The notes under the pieces are model-generated. The model did not search any database. It had not been told where the DNA came from and was given only the letters and a program-made list of their open reading frames with translations. A stretch of 64,000 nt of DNA from Nocardioides sp. Kera G14 (GTDB lineage Bacteria; Actinomycetota; Actinomycetes; Propionibacteriales; Nocardioidaceae): the NCBI RefSeq assembly GCF_020715565.1, contig NZ_CP085839.1, forward strand, positions 248,001-312,000, read 5' to 3'. Below are positions 48,072 through 54,676 of the stretch, piece after piece (the first letter of the stretch is position 1; each line of letters opens with the position of its first letter). A program made the position numbers and the translations under genes.

Positions 48072-48410
48072 ATGGAGCTAGTCCATCTCGACCGGTCGAT
48101 GGTCGAACTGATGCAGGGTCCCGTGGCAGTCCGCCACGGCGAGACCCGGCTCGACGTCGTCCTCAGCCTCCACCAGCAGATCGTCGTCACCTGCCGCGAC
48201 GGTGAGTTCCACGCCGCGAAGGTCCTCTGGATCGACGATACGGAGGGCGAGCCCGTCTACTACCTGCACGTGGGTGTGCGGCTGCCGATGGAGCAGGCCG
48301 CGCAGCGGCTGACCGACGTCGACATGCTGCCCGAGAACCGCACGATGCACGAGCTGCTCGACCTGCTCGCTCAGCTGCGCGACGACGCGCGCCACCCTCA
48401 GGACCGCTGA
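48072..48410 (+). CDS. Hypothetical protein, possibly iron-regulated
   Basis: 112 residues, acidic, no signal peptide or membrane helix. Strands such as VVLSLHQQIVVTCRDGEFHA and PVYYLHVGVRLPMEQAAQRL suggest a small beta-rich fold followed by a helix (MHELLDLLAQLRDDA). No family recognised. GGGGAGG Shine-Dalgarno before ATG 48072. The upstream iron-box-like site suggests IdeR control. Its 3' end overlaps the convergent sirtuin gene by 13 bp. Confidence 0.7.
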   Translation: MELVHLDRSMVELMQGPVAVRHGETRLDVVLSLHQQIVVTCRDGEFHAAKVLWIDDTEGEPVYYLHVGVRLPMEQAAQRLTDVDMLPENRTMHELLDLLAQLRDDARHPQDR

Positions 48411-49249
48411 GCTTCTGCCAGCTCGCGGAGGAACTCGCTCGTCCCGATCTCCAGCTTGTACGTCGCCAGCTCGTCGCCGCGCGTCACGCCGCGGTTCACG
48501 ACGACGATCGGGATGCCCGCCTTCGCCGCCCGTCGCACGAAGCGTAGTCCGCTCATCACCGTGAGGCTGGACCCGGCGACGAGCAGCGCGCCGCCATGGC
48601 CCGCCAGGGCGTCGACCGCCTCGAAGCATTCGGCGACCAGTGCCCGGTCGGCGGACTCACCGAAGAAGACGACGTGCGGCTTGAGGTCACCGCCGCATGC
48701 GGGGCAGGGCGGGACGACGAAGTCGTCGGTCTCCTCCAGCGCGACGTCGCCGTCGGGCAGCAGCTCGAGGTGGCGGTGGCGTTCGGCCCAGCCGGGGTTG
48801 AGTTCCTCGAGCCACTCCTGCACCTCACGACGTCGCGTGACGCGACGGCAGCCGAGGCAGATCACCTCGCTGACGCGCCCGTGGAGCGCGATCACGCGAC
48901 GCGAGCCGGCAGCCTCGTGCAGGCCGTCGACGTTCTGCGTGATCAGGAGCGTCGGGTCGATGGCGGCGAGCGCACGATGGCCCGCGTTGGGCTCGGCGCC
49001 ACCCATCCGGGTCCAGCCGAGGTGGCTGCGCGCCCAGTAGCGCCGACGGTTGCGCACCCCCGCCTCGCCAGGTGCGACGAACTCGCCGAAGGTCATGGGT
49101 CTCCGTGGGACGGATCCGGCGCCCCGGTAGTCCGGAATACCCGAATCGGTCGAGAGCCCAGCGCCGGTCAGCACGACGAGCGGTCGGCCGGCGAGGAACG
49201 CCAACGCCTCGTCGTACGCCGTCCGCAGCTCCGTATCGAGACCCGTCAT
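48398..49249 (-). CDS. Sir2-family NAD-dependent protein deacylase
   Basis: 283 residues. Motifs: VVLTGAGLSTDSGIPDYRG (NAD binding), LLITQNVDGLHEAAG, catalytic His in VIALHGRVSEV, and four zinc Cys in CLGCRR and CPACGG. HVVFFGESADRALV and LLVAGSSLTV close the Rossmann fold. Removes acetyl or acyl groups from lysines, or transfers ADP-ribose. ATG 49249 overlaps the stop of the upstream DUF2277 gene (ATGA), so they form an operon. Confidence 0.92.
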   Translation of the reverse strand: MTGLDTELRTAYDEALAFLAGRPLVVLTGAGLSTDSGIPDYRGAGSVPRRPMTFGEFVAPGEAGVRNRRRYWARSHLGWTRMGGAEPNAGHRALAAIDPTLLITQNVDGLHEAAGSRRVIALHGRVSEVICLGCRRVTRRREVQEWLEELNPGWAERHRHLELLPDGDVALEETDDFVVPPCPACGGDLKPHVVFFGESADRALVAECFEAVDALAGHGGALLVAGSSLTVMSGLRFVRRAAKAGIPIVVVNRGVTRGDELATYKLEIGTSEFLRELAEAQRS

Positions 49250-49524
49250 CCCGCCGCGCGCGCCTCGCGCGCCTGCCACTTGGCCCGGGCCTTGGCAGCC
49301 TCCTCCTCACGGTTCTTCGGGGGAGCCGTGGTGACGAGGGCGTCGAGCAGGTGCTGCGTGAGGTGGGCGATCTCGTGGACCGCCTCGTCGAAGGCGGCCT
49401 GGTTGGCCGAGGACGGCTTGGTGGTGCCGGCGATCTTGCGGACGTACTGCAGTGCGGCGGCGTTCACCTCGTCCGACGTCGCCGGCGGCTCGAAGTTGTT
49501 CAGCGGGCGGATGCTGCGGCACAT
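49246..49524 (-). CDS. DUF2277-family protein
   Basis: 92 residues. The start MCRSIRPLNNFEPPATSDEV, followed by AALQYVRKIAGTTKPS, is the conserved DUF2277 pattern. A middle segment AFDEAVHEIAHLTQHLLDAL is helical, and the tail is Lys/Arg/Ala-rich. Function is unknown. Co-translated with the sirtuin. Confidence 0.85.
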   Translation of the reverse strand: MCRSIRPLNNFEPPATSDEVNAAALQYVRKIAGTTKPSSANQAAFDEAVHEIAHLTQHLLDALVTTAPPKNREEEAAKARAKWQAREARAAG

Positions 49525-49533
49525 GCCGCAAAT

Positions 49534-50172
49534 CTACGCGCTCGGCTTCCAGTTGAGGGCGGCGATGACGAGCATCCGCAGCCGGATGCGAGCGGTGGCG
49601 ATGATCGCGGGCTCCTGCTCGTGCCGGGCGTCCATGAGCTCGTCGACCGTGTCGACCATCGCCGTGACGATGAGACCGGAGAGGGCGCGCAGGTCCTCGG
49701 CCGGCCAGGAGTTGAGGCCCGCGAGACGCGCCAGATCGGTGGCCAGCTCCAGCTCGGAGAGCTCCAGCTCGTGCCGGATGGCCTCCCGGACCGGCCCGGA
49801 GGCACCGTTGCGCTCCCGGGAGATGAAGCCGAAGTGCCCGCGGTGCAGCGCGACGTGCGACGCGATCACGTCGACCGAGGCGTCGGCGACATGGACCGGC
49901 GAGGCGAGCGAGGCGGGGCTGCGGATCTCGCGGAGCATCGCCCGCAGGGAGACGAACGACTCGTCGACCAGCGTGAGGCCCAGCTCGTCCATCGTCGCGA
50001 AGTGTCGGTAGAAGGCGGTCGGGACGATGCCGACCTCCTTCGCGATCTGGCGCAGCGAGACCGCGGGCAGCGGCACACCGTCGGTGAGCCGGAGGGTGGC
50101 GTCGAGGATCGCACGGCGGGTGCGCTCCTTCGACTCGGCGCGCGTGGCGCCGGACACCTTCGTCTCACTCAC
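49534..50172 (-). CDS. TetR-family regulator of the desaturase operon (inferred)
   Basis: 212 residues. N-terminal HTH: RRAILDATLRLTDGVPL, LRQIAKEVGIVPTAFYRHFA. The C-terminal domain resembles FabR-like lipid-responsive regulators (LALTLVDES-type helix 4, ARIRLRMLVIAALNW end). GTG 50172 lies 6 nt after a TAAGAT -10 box, so it is probably leaderless. It is divergent from a reductase-desaturase pair, and the gap holds two palindromes. Control of unsaturated fatty acid synthesis is inferred. Confidence 0.85.
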   Translation of the reverse strand: MSETKVSGATRAESKERTRRAILDATLRLTDGVPLPAVSLRQIAKEVGIVPTAFYRHFATMDELGLTLVDESFVSLRAMLREIRSPASLASPVHVADASVDVIASHVALHRGHFGFISRERNGASGPVREAIRHELELSELELATDLARLAGLNSWPAEDLRALSGLIVTAMVDTVDELMDARHEQEPAIIATARIRLRMLVIAALNWKPSA

Positions 50173-50178
50173 CCGTCC

Positions 50179-50184
50179 ATCTTA
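50179..50184 (-). promoter_or_regulatory. -10 box of the tetR gene (leaderless geometry)
   Basis: TAAGAT at 50184-50179 on the minus strand, 6 nt before GTG 50172; the first base of the adjacent palindrome overlaps it. Confidence 0.5.
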
Positions 50185-50201
50185 GTGCACACCCGTGCAC
50201 T
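50184..50201. promoter_or_regulatory. Palindrome AGTGCAC-ACCC-GTGCACT
   Basis: A perfect 7-bp inverted repeat with a 4-bp centre, directly against the tetR -10 box. A good autoregulatory operator candidate. Confidence 0.55.
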
Positions 50202-50247
50202 GTGCTGTGGATCACTGTTGACTCCGGCGCTCGGACCCCTCAGAGTT

Positions 50248-50271
50248 TTCAGTGAACGGTTGTTAACTGAA
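50248..50271. promoter_or_regulatory. 24-bp near-perfect palindrome before the reductase gene
   Basis: Arms TTCAGTGAAC (50248-50257) and GTTAACTGAA (50262-50271) match at 9 of 10 pairs, centre GGTT. It lies downstream of a TTGACT -35-like element (50218-50223) and 26 bp before the start codon. Its sequence differs from the AGTGCAC palindrome, so two regulators are possible. Confidence 0.6.
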
Positions 50272-50297
50272 CTTGAATGTTCCAGAAAGGAGCGACC

Positions 50298-51410
50298 ATG
50301 GCCAACGGCACCCTCGATCTCGCCGGGCGTGTGTTGCGCTCACGGACCGTCGCGGCACTCGTCACCCCCCACTCGATCGACCACTACCTCACGCAGGTGC
50401 ACCCGCTCTGGGTCGCCCACGAGGTGCGCGCCCGGATCGTCGATCGCAAGGTCGAGGTCGCTCCGTCCCTCGGAAGCCCGGATGCCGCGCCCGTCGTCAC
50501 GCTCACCCTCCAGCCGACCTCGACATGGAAGGGCCACCAGCCCGGCCAGCACGTCAGCGTCGGTGTGGAGCTGCCGGGGGCCCGCCGTACGACCCGTGTC
50601 TTCACCATCTCCAGCCACTCCTCGCGGCCCGGCGAGCGGATCCAGCTCACCATCCGCGCCAACGATGCCTCGAAGCACGAGCGCAGCGTCTCGCAGTTCC
50701 TGACCTCCGAAGCCGCGCTCGGCGCGATCGTGCACCTGAGCCAGGCCGAGGGTGCCTTCACCCTGCCGGCCCGGATGCCCGAGCACGTCGTCTTCATCAC
50801 CGGCGGCTCCGGCATCACGCCCGCCATGGCGATGCTGCGCTCGCTCCAGATGCGCACGCACCGCGGTCGCATCGACTTCCTGCACTTCGCCCACACGCCC
50901 GAGCACCAGATCTTCGCCGACGAGCTGGAGGTCGCCTCGCAGTCCGGCAACGGCCTGCGCGTGCACCGCCTCTACCCCGGCACGGGCGACCCCTATCTCT
51001 CGCCGGCCCTCCTCGAGAAGCTCGTCCCGGGCTTCGCCGAGATCCCCACGTGGGCGTGCGGCCCGGCCTCGCTGATCGAGGCCACCAAGGCGGCGTACGG
51101 CGACAGCGACACGCTCCAGGTCGAGTACTTCCAGCCTCCGCGAGCCACCGGCGTGGCCGGCGGAGAGCTGACCTTCGCCCGCACCGGCACCACCGCGACC
51201 AACACGGGCGGCTCGATCCTCGAGCAGGCCGAGGCTGCGGGGCTGCGCCCGAACAACGGCTGCCGGATGGGCATCTGCTTCTCCTGCGTGGCCACCAAGC
51301 GCGACGGCACCGTGCGCAACGTGCTCACCGGCGAGACCTCCTCGCTGCCCGACGAAGACATCCGGATCTGTGTCAGCGCCGCCGACGGCGACTGCACGAT
51401 CGATCTCTGA
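50298..51410 (+). CDS. Ferredoxin reductase (FNR + 2Fe-2S) for the desaturase
   Basis: 370 residues. FAD domain (TTRVFTISSHSSRPGERIQL), NAD(P)H domain (HVVFITGGSGITPAMAML), and a C-terminal plant-type [2Fe-2S] domain with CRMGICFSCVA...C. It resembles Rv3230c of M. tuberculosis, the electron donor of stearoyl-CoA desaturase DesA3. Start ATG 50298 with AAAGGAG 5 nt upstream. The desaturase follows after 27 bp. Confidence 0.9.
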   Translation: MANGTLDLAGRVLRSRTVAALVTPHSIDHYLTQVHPLWVAHEVRARIVDRKVEVAPSLGSPDAAPVVTLTLQPTSTWKGHQPGQHVSVGVELPGARRTTRVFTISSHSSRPGERIQLTIRANDASKHERSVSQFLTSEAALGAIVHLSQAEGAFTLPARMPEHVVFITGGSGITPAMAMLRSLQMRTHRGRIDFLHFAHTPEHQIFADELEVASQSGNGLRVHRLYPGTGDPYLSPALLEKLVPGFAEIPTWACGPASLIEATKAAYGDSDTLQVEYFQPPRATGVAGGELTFARTGTTATNTGGSILEQAEAAGLRPNNGCRMGICFSCVATKRDGTVRNVLTGETSSLPDEDIRICVSAADGDCTIDL

Positions 51411-51437
51411 CCTCTCCGACACGGAAGGACACCCACC

Positions 51438-52553
51438 ATGCCCACCACCCTGACCCCCGAGCAGCTCGAGACTTTCGGCGCCGAGCTCGACGCCATCCGT
51501 GCCCGGATCATCGCCGACCTCGGCGAGCCGGACGCGGAGTACCTCCGCAAGATCGTCAAGGCCCACCGCACCCTCGAGGTCGCCGGCCGCGCGATGTTCT
51601 ACATCCCGCCGGCCTGGCCGCTCGCCGTCGCCACCCTCGGCGTCGCCAAGATCCTCGACAACATGGAGATCGGCCACAACGTCATGCACGGCCAGTACGA
51701 CTGGCTGGGTGACCCGCAGTTCAACTCCCGCATGTTCGACTGGGACACGATGGCGCCGGGTGACAACTGGAAGCACGGCCACAACTACATGCACCACACC
51801 TTCACCAACATCCTCGGCAAGGACCGCGACATCGGTTACGGCATCCTGCGGATGGACGAGGGCCAGGCGTGGAAGCCCTACTACCTCGGGAATCCGCTCT
51901 ACGCCCTCGGCCTGATGCTCTTCTTCGAGTGGGGCGTGGCGCTGCACGACCTCGAGGTCGACGAGATCGCGGCCGGCCGTCGGACGTGGGCCGACAACAA
52001 GATGATCGTGGACCGCATCATCAAGAAGATGCGCAAGCAGATCCTCAAGGACTACCTGCTCTTCCCGGCGCTGACCGGCCCGCTCTTCCCGATGACGCTC
52101 GCGGGCAACGCCGCGGCGAACATCATCCGCAACATCTGGGCCTTCAACATCATCTTCTGCGGCCACTTCCCGACCGGCGTCGCCACCTTCACGATGGAGG
52201 AGTGCCAGGACGAGAACGGTGAGGAGTCGCGGGGGCACTGGTACTACCGCCAGCTGCTCGGCTCGGCCAACATCACGGGCAGCAAGCTCTTCCACGTGAT
52301 GAGCGGCAACCTCTCCCACCAGATCGAGCACCACCTCTTCCCCGACCTCCCCGCCCGCCGCTACCCGGAGATCGCCGGGGAGGTCCAGGAGATCGCCGAG
52401 CGCTACGGCCTCGCCTACAACACCGGCCCCCTGCACAAGCAGCTCGGCAGTGTCTTCGGGAAGATCGTGAAGCTCTCGCTCCCCGGTCGCCGTCGGCGTA
52501 CGTCGGAGGGCGCGGGCTCCGCGACCGGGATGCAGGACACGCTGGCGGCCTAG
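51438..52553 (+). CDS. Membrane fatty acyl desaturase (DesA3-like)
   Basis: 371 residues. Three His boxes of membrane di-iron desaturases: GHNVMHGQ, HNYMHHTF and HQIEHHLFP. Hydrophobic segments around residues 55-75, 150-175 and 205-235. Uses electrons from the upstream reductase to introduce a double bond (probably delta-9) in acyl-CoA; the position is an inference. Start ATG 51438 with GAAGGACA upstream. The operon is likely controlled by the divergent TetR protein. Confidence 0.92.
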   Translation: MPTTLTPEQLETFGAELDAIRARIIADLGEPDAEYLRKIVKAHRTLEVAGRAMFYIPPAWPLAVATLGVAKILDNMEIGHNVMHGQYDWLGDPQFNSRMFDWDTMAPGDNWKHGHNYMHHTFTNILGKDRDIGYGILRMDEGQAWKPYYLGNPLYALGLMLFFEWGVALHDLEVDEIAAGRRTWADNKMIVDRIIKKMRKQILKDYLLFPALTGPLFPMTLAGNAAANIIRNIWAFNIIFCGHFPTGVATFTMEECQDENGEESRGHWYYRQLLGSANITGSKLFHVMSGNLSHQIEHHLFPDLPARRYPEIAGEVQEIAERYGLAYNTGPLHKQLGSVFGKIVKLSLPGRRRRTSEGAGSATGMQDTLAA

Positions 52554-52577
52554 GTGCCACTGAGGGAGACTGTGCGG

Positions 52578-52853
52578 GTGCCCCGCCTGAGTCGCGCCGA
52601 GATCCGCAAGGACACCGTCCAGAGCGCTGTGGTCGCCATGGCCGACACCGTCGGCGAGGTGACCGGCATCGTCACGACGGCCGTCAAGGACGTCGCCGGG
52701 TCACTCGGGGGACTGGCCACCGAGCTCTTCGAGCTGCGCGACTCGGCCCGGCGTGCTGAGCTCGACGGTCTCGGCGATGAGGACCTCATCGAGGTCGACG
52801 ACGAGCTCGACGACGGGCTCGCTGTCGACCCGGGACCAACGCCCGGGACCTAG
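52578..52853 (+). CDS. Small hypothetical protein
   Basis: 91 residues: a basic start (VPRLSRAEIRKDTVQ), a predicted amphipathic helical region (VAMADTVGEVTGIVTTAVKD), and a very acidic C-terminal end (DEDLIEVDDELDDG). No family recognised. GTG 52578 follows GAGGGAGA by 8 nt; GTG 52554, directly after the desaturase stop, is also possible. Confidence 0.6.
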   Translation: MPRLSRAEIRKDTVQSAVVAMADTVGEVTGIVTTAVKDVAGSLGGLATELFELRDSARRAELDGLGDEDLIEVDDELDDGLAVDPGPTPGT

Positions 52854-52909
52854 GTCCGGGTTTCGGGTCAATTGCCTGCCGGGCCGATGTGTCGCACCGG
52901 TGGGGCCTT

Positions 52910-52915
52910 TACCCT
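52910..52915 (+). promoter_or_regulatory. -10 box of histidine kinase gene (leaderless geometry)
   Basis: TACCCT is followed by 6 nt and GTG 52922; no Shine-Dalgarno is seen. Confidence 0.4.
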
Positions 52916-52921
52916 CACTCG

Positions 52922-53635
52922 GTGGGACGCCATCGCAGGGAGGACCCGGCCGGAGACGCCGTACTCCTGGGCCTGCCCGTCCCGACCCCGCGCGACGGTG
53001 ATGACTCGGGTGACGAGGCCGGCGTCGAAGCGGACACCGACCTCGTCGCCGCTGATCGTGACCGGATCGCGCGGGACCTGCACGACCTGGTGATCCAGCG
53101 GCTCTACGCCACGGGTCTGCAGCTGCAGGCCGCCAGCAAGGGCTCGCCCGAGGAGATGGCGGCCGCGCTCGGCGACGGCGCGCGGAGTCTCGACCTGACG
53201 ATCCGCGACCTGCGGGCCACGATCTTCGAGCTCGGCCGGGGGATCGGACCCCGCCTGACCGACGAGGTGCGCGCCCTGGCGGAGGAGTACGCCGGCGTGC
53301 TCGGCTTCCTGCCCCAGCTCCGCTTCACGGGGCCGGTCGACACGCTCCTCAGTGAGCGGGCCCGCGACCAGGTGCTGCTCACGTTGCGCGAGGCGCTCTC
53401 CAACGTCGCACGGCACGCGCAGGCCACCAATGCGGCCATCGGGTTGCACGCCTCACCGGCGTGGTTCATGCTCCGCGTGAGCGACAACGGCACCGGCCCG
53501 GCTGAGCCGCTGGGCGCTGCCTCGGGTCTGGCCAACGCCCGGCAGCGCGCGACCAGGCTGGGCGGCGTGATGCGCTTCGGCGGCGTCGAGCCGCAGGGCG
53601 CCTGCCTGGTCTGGATCGTGCCGGTCGGCAGCTGA
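52922..53635 (+). CDS. Orphan sensor histidine kinase, HisKA_3/HATPase core only
   Basis: About 237 residues. HisKA_3 dimerisation motif with phospho-His: DRIARDLHDLVIQRLYATGL. ATP-binding part: N-box LREALSNVARHAQA and VSDNGTGPAEP; the C-terminal GLANARQRATRLGG is typical of the NarL/DevS class. There is no sensor domain, membrane helix or response regulator nearby. It could be a degenerate DevS-like kinase. Start GTG 52922 by leaderless geometry; GTG 52889 is in frame. Confidence 0.75.
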   Translation: MGRHRREDPAGDAVLLGLPVPTPRDGDDSGDEAGVEADTDLVAADRDRIARDLHDLVIQRLYATGLQLQAASKGSPEEMAAALGDGARSLDLTIRDLRATIFELGRGIGPRLTDEVRALAEEYAGVLGFLPQLRFTGPVDTLLSERARDQVLLTLREALSNVARHAQATNAAIGLHASPAWFMLRVSDNGTGPAEPLGAASGLANARQRATRLGGVMRFGGVEPQGACLVWIVPVGS

Positions 53636-53676
53636 GTCGTGCACGGCGAGCAGGACCAGCCGGCCCTCGGGCAGGT

Positions 53677-54525
53677 TCAGCTGGCGGTGCTGACGGCGAC
53701 GAGGTTCGGCCGGCTCTCGCGCAGGAAGCGAGCCGAGACGGCGTCGTAGTAGGCGGTCCTGCGACGCTCGGCCACACCCTGCGCAGCGCTGCGGGCGGCG
53801 GCCCTCTCCTCGAGCGCGTGGTTGAGCGCACCCTGGAGGAGGACGAGGGCCTCGGCGCGCATCTGCGAGATGCGGGAGTCGGTGACGCCGAGCTCGGCGG
53901 CGATCTCCGCCATCGGACGCTCGGCGAGGAAGTAGCCCTCGACGACCGCGCGCAGGCGCTCCGGGAGCTCCGCGATGGCATGGGTGAGGAGGGTCAGCGT
54001 CTCCTGGTGCTCGACCTGCTGCTCGGGGCCGGCCTCACGGCTCGGAAGGATGTCCTCGATGGTGGTCATGGCCGAACCCTGCAGCGAGAGGACCTGGGCG
54101 CGCTGGACGTCGTCGTCGTTGCTGAGGATCTCGTCGACGCCGATACCCAGCGTGGAGGCGACCTCGTCGTTGGTGGCCTGGCGGCCGAGGGAGGTGGCGA
54201 GCTGGCTGCGGGTCGCCTCGATGTCTCGGGCGGCACGACGGACGCGGCGCGAGGCCCAGTCCACCGAGCGGAGCTCGTCGAGGATCGCGCCACGGATGCG
54301 ACGGGCGGCGTAACGGTCGAACGGCACGCCGCGGGACTCGTCGTAGGACTGAGCCGCCTGGACGAGCGCCATCATGCCGGCGGAGGTCAGGTCGTCACGG
54401 TCGACATGGGCGGGGACTCGGGCGAGCGTTTCGCGGACGAGGTGACCGACCATGGGCAGGTAGTCAGCGATCTCGATCGGCGCGGACGCGGGCGACTGGG
54501 GGGCGTCGTCGTGGCGGGGGAGCAT
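53677..54525 (-). CDS. RNA polymerase sigma factor, FliA/WhiG type
   Basis: 282 residues. Region 2: ADYLPMVGHLVRETLAR, HVDRDDLTSAGMMALVQAAQ, YAARRIRGAILDELRSVDWAS. Region 3: LGRQATNDEVASTLGIGVDE. Region 4: MAEIAAELGVTDSRISQMRA. This is the sigma-28 layout used for motility (FliA) or sporulation (WhiG). No flagellar genes are in the window. A C-terminal tail of about 40 residues is present. ATG 54525 lacks a clear Shine-Dalgarno. Confidence 0.9.
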   Translation of the reverse strand: MLPRHDDAPQSPASAPIEIADYLPMVGHLVRETLARVPAHVDRDDLTSAGMMALVQAAQSYDESRGVPFDRYAARRIRGAILDELRSVDWASRRVRRAARDIEATRSQLATSLGRQATNDEVASTLGIGVDEILSNDDDVQRAQVLSLQGSAMTTIEDILPSREAGPEQQVEHQETLTLLTHAIAELPERLRAVVEGYFLAERPMAEIAAELGVTDSRISQMRAEALVLLQGALNHALEERAAARSAAQGVAERRRTAYYDAVSARFLRESRPNLVAVSTAS

Positions 54526-54606
54526 GACGCAGACTCTGCCCGGCCCGGGACTCTCGCGCCCAGTTGGCAGGGACCCTTTGGGACCGTCGCCGAGAACTTC
54601 GGGACC

Positions 54607-54630
54607 TTGGTCCATTTTGCACCGGACCAA
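54607..54630. promoter_or_regulatory. Inverted repeat upstream of sigma gene
   Basis: TTGGTCC (54607-54613) and GGACCAA (54624-54630), spacer 10 bp, about 80 bp before the sigma start. Candidate operator. Confidence 0.4.
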
Positions 54631-54676
54631 CAGCGATCGGGCATGACCCGTCCGGGCGTGGGATCGGCCGCCCGGA

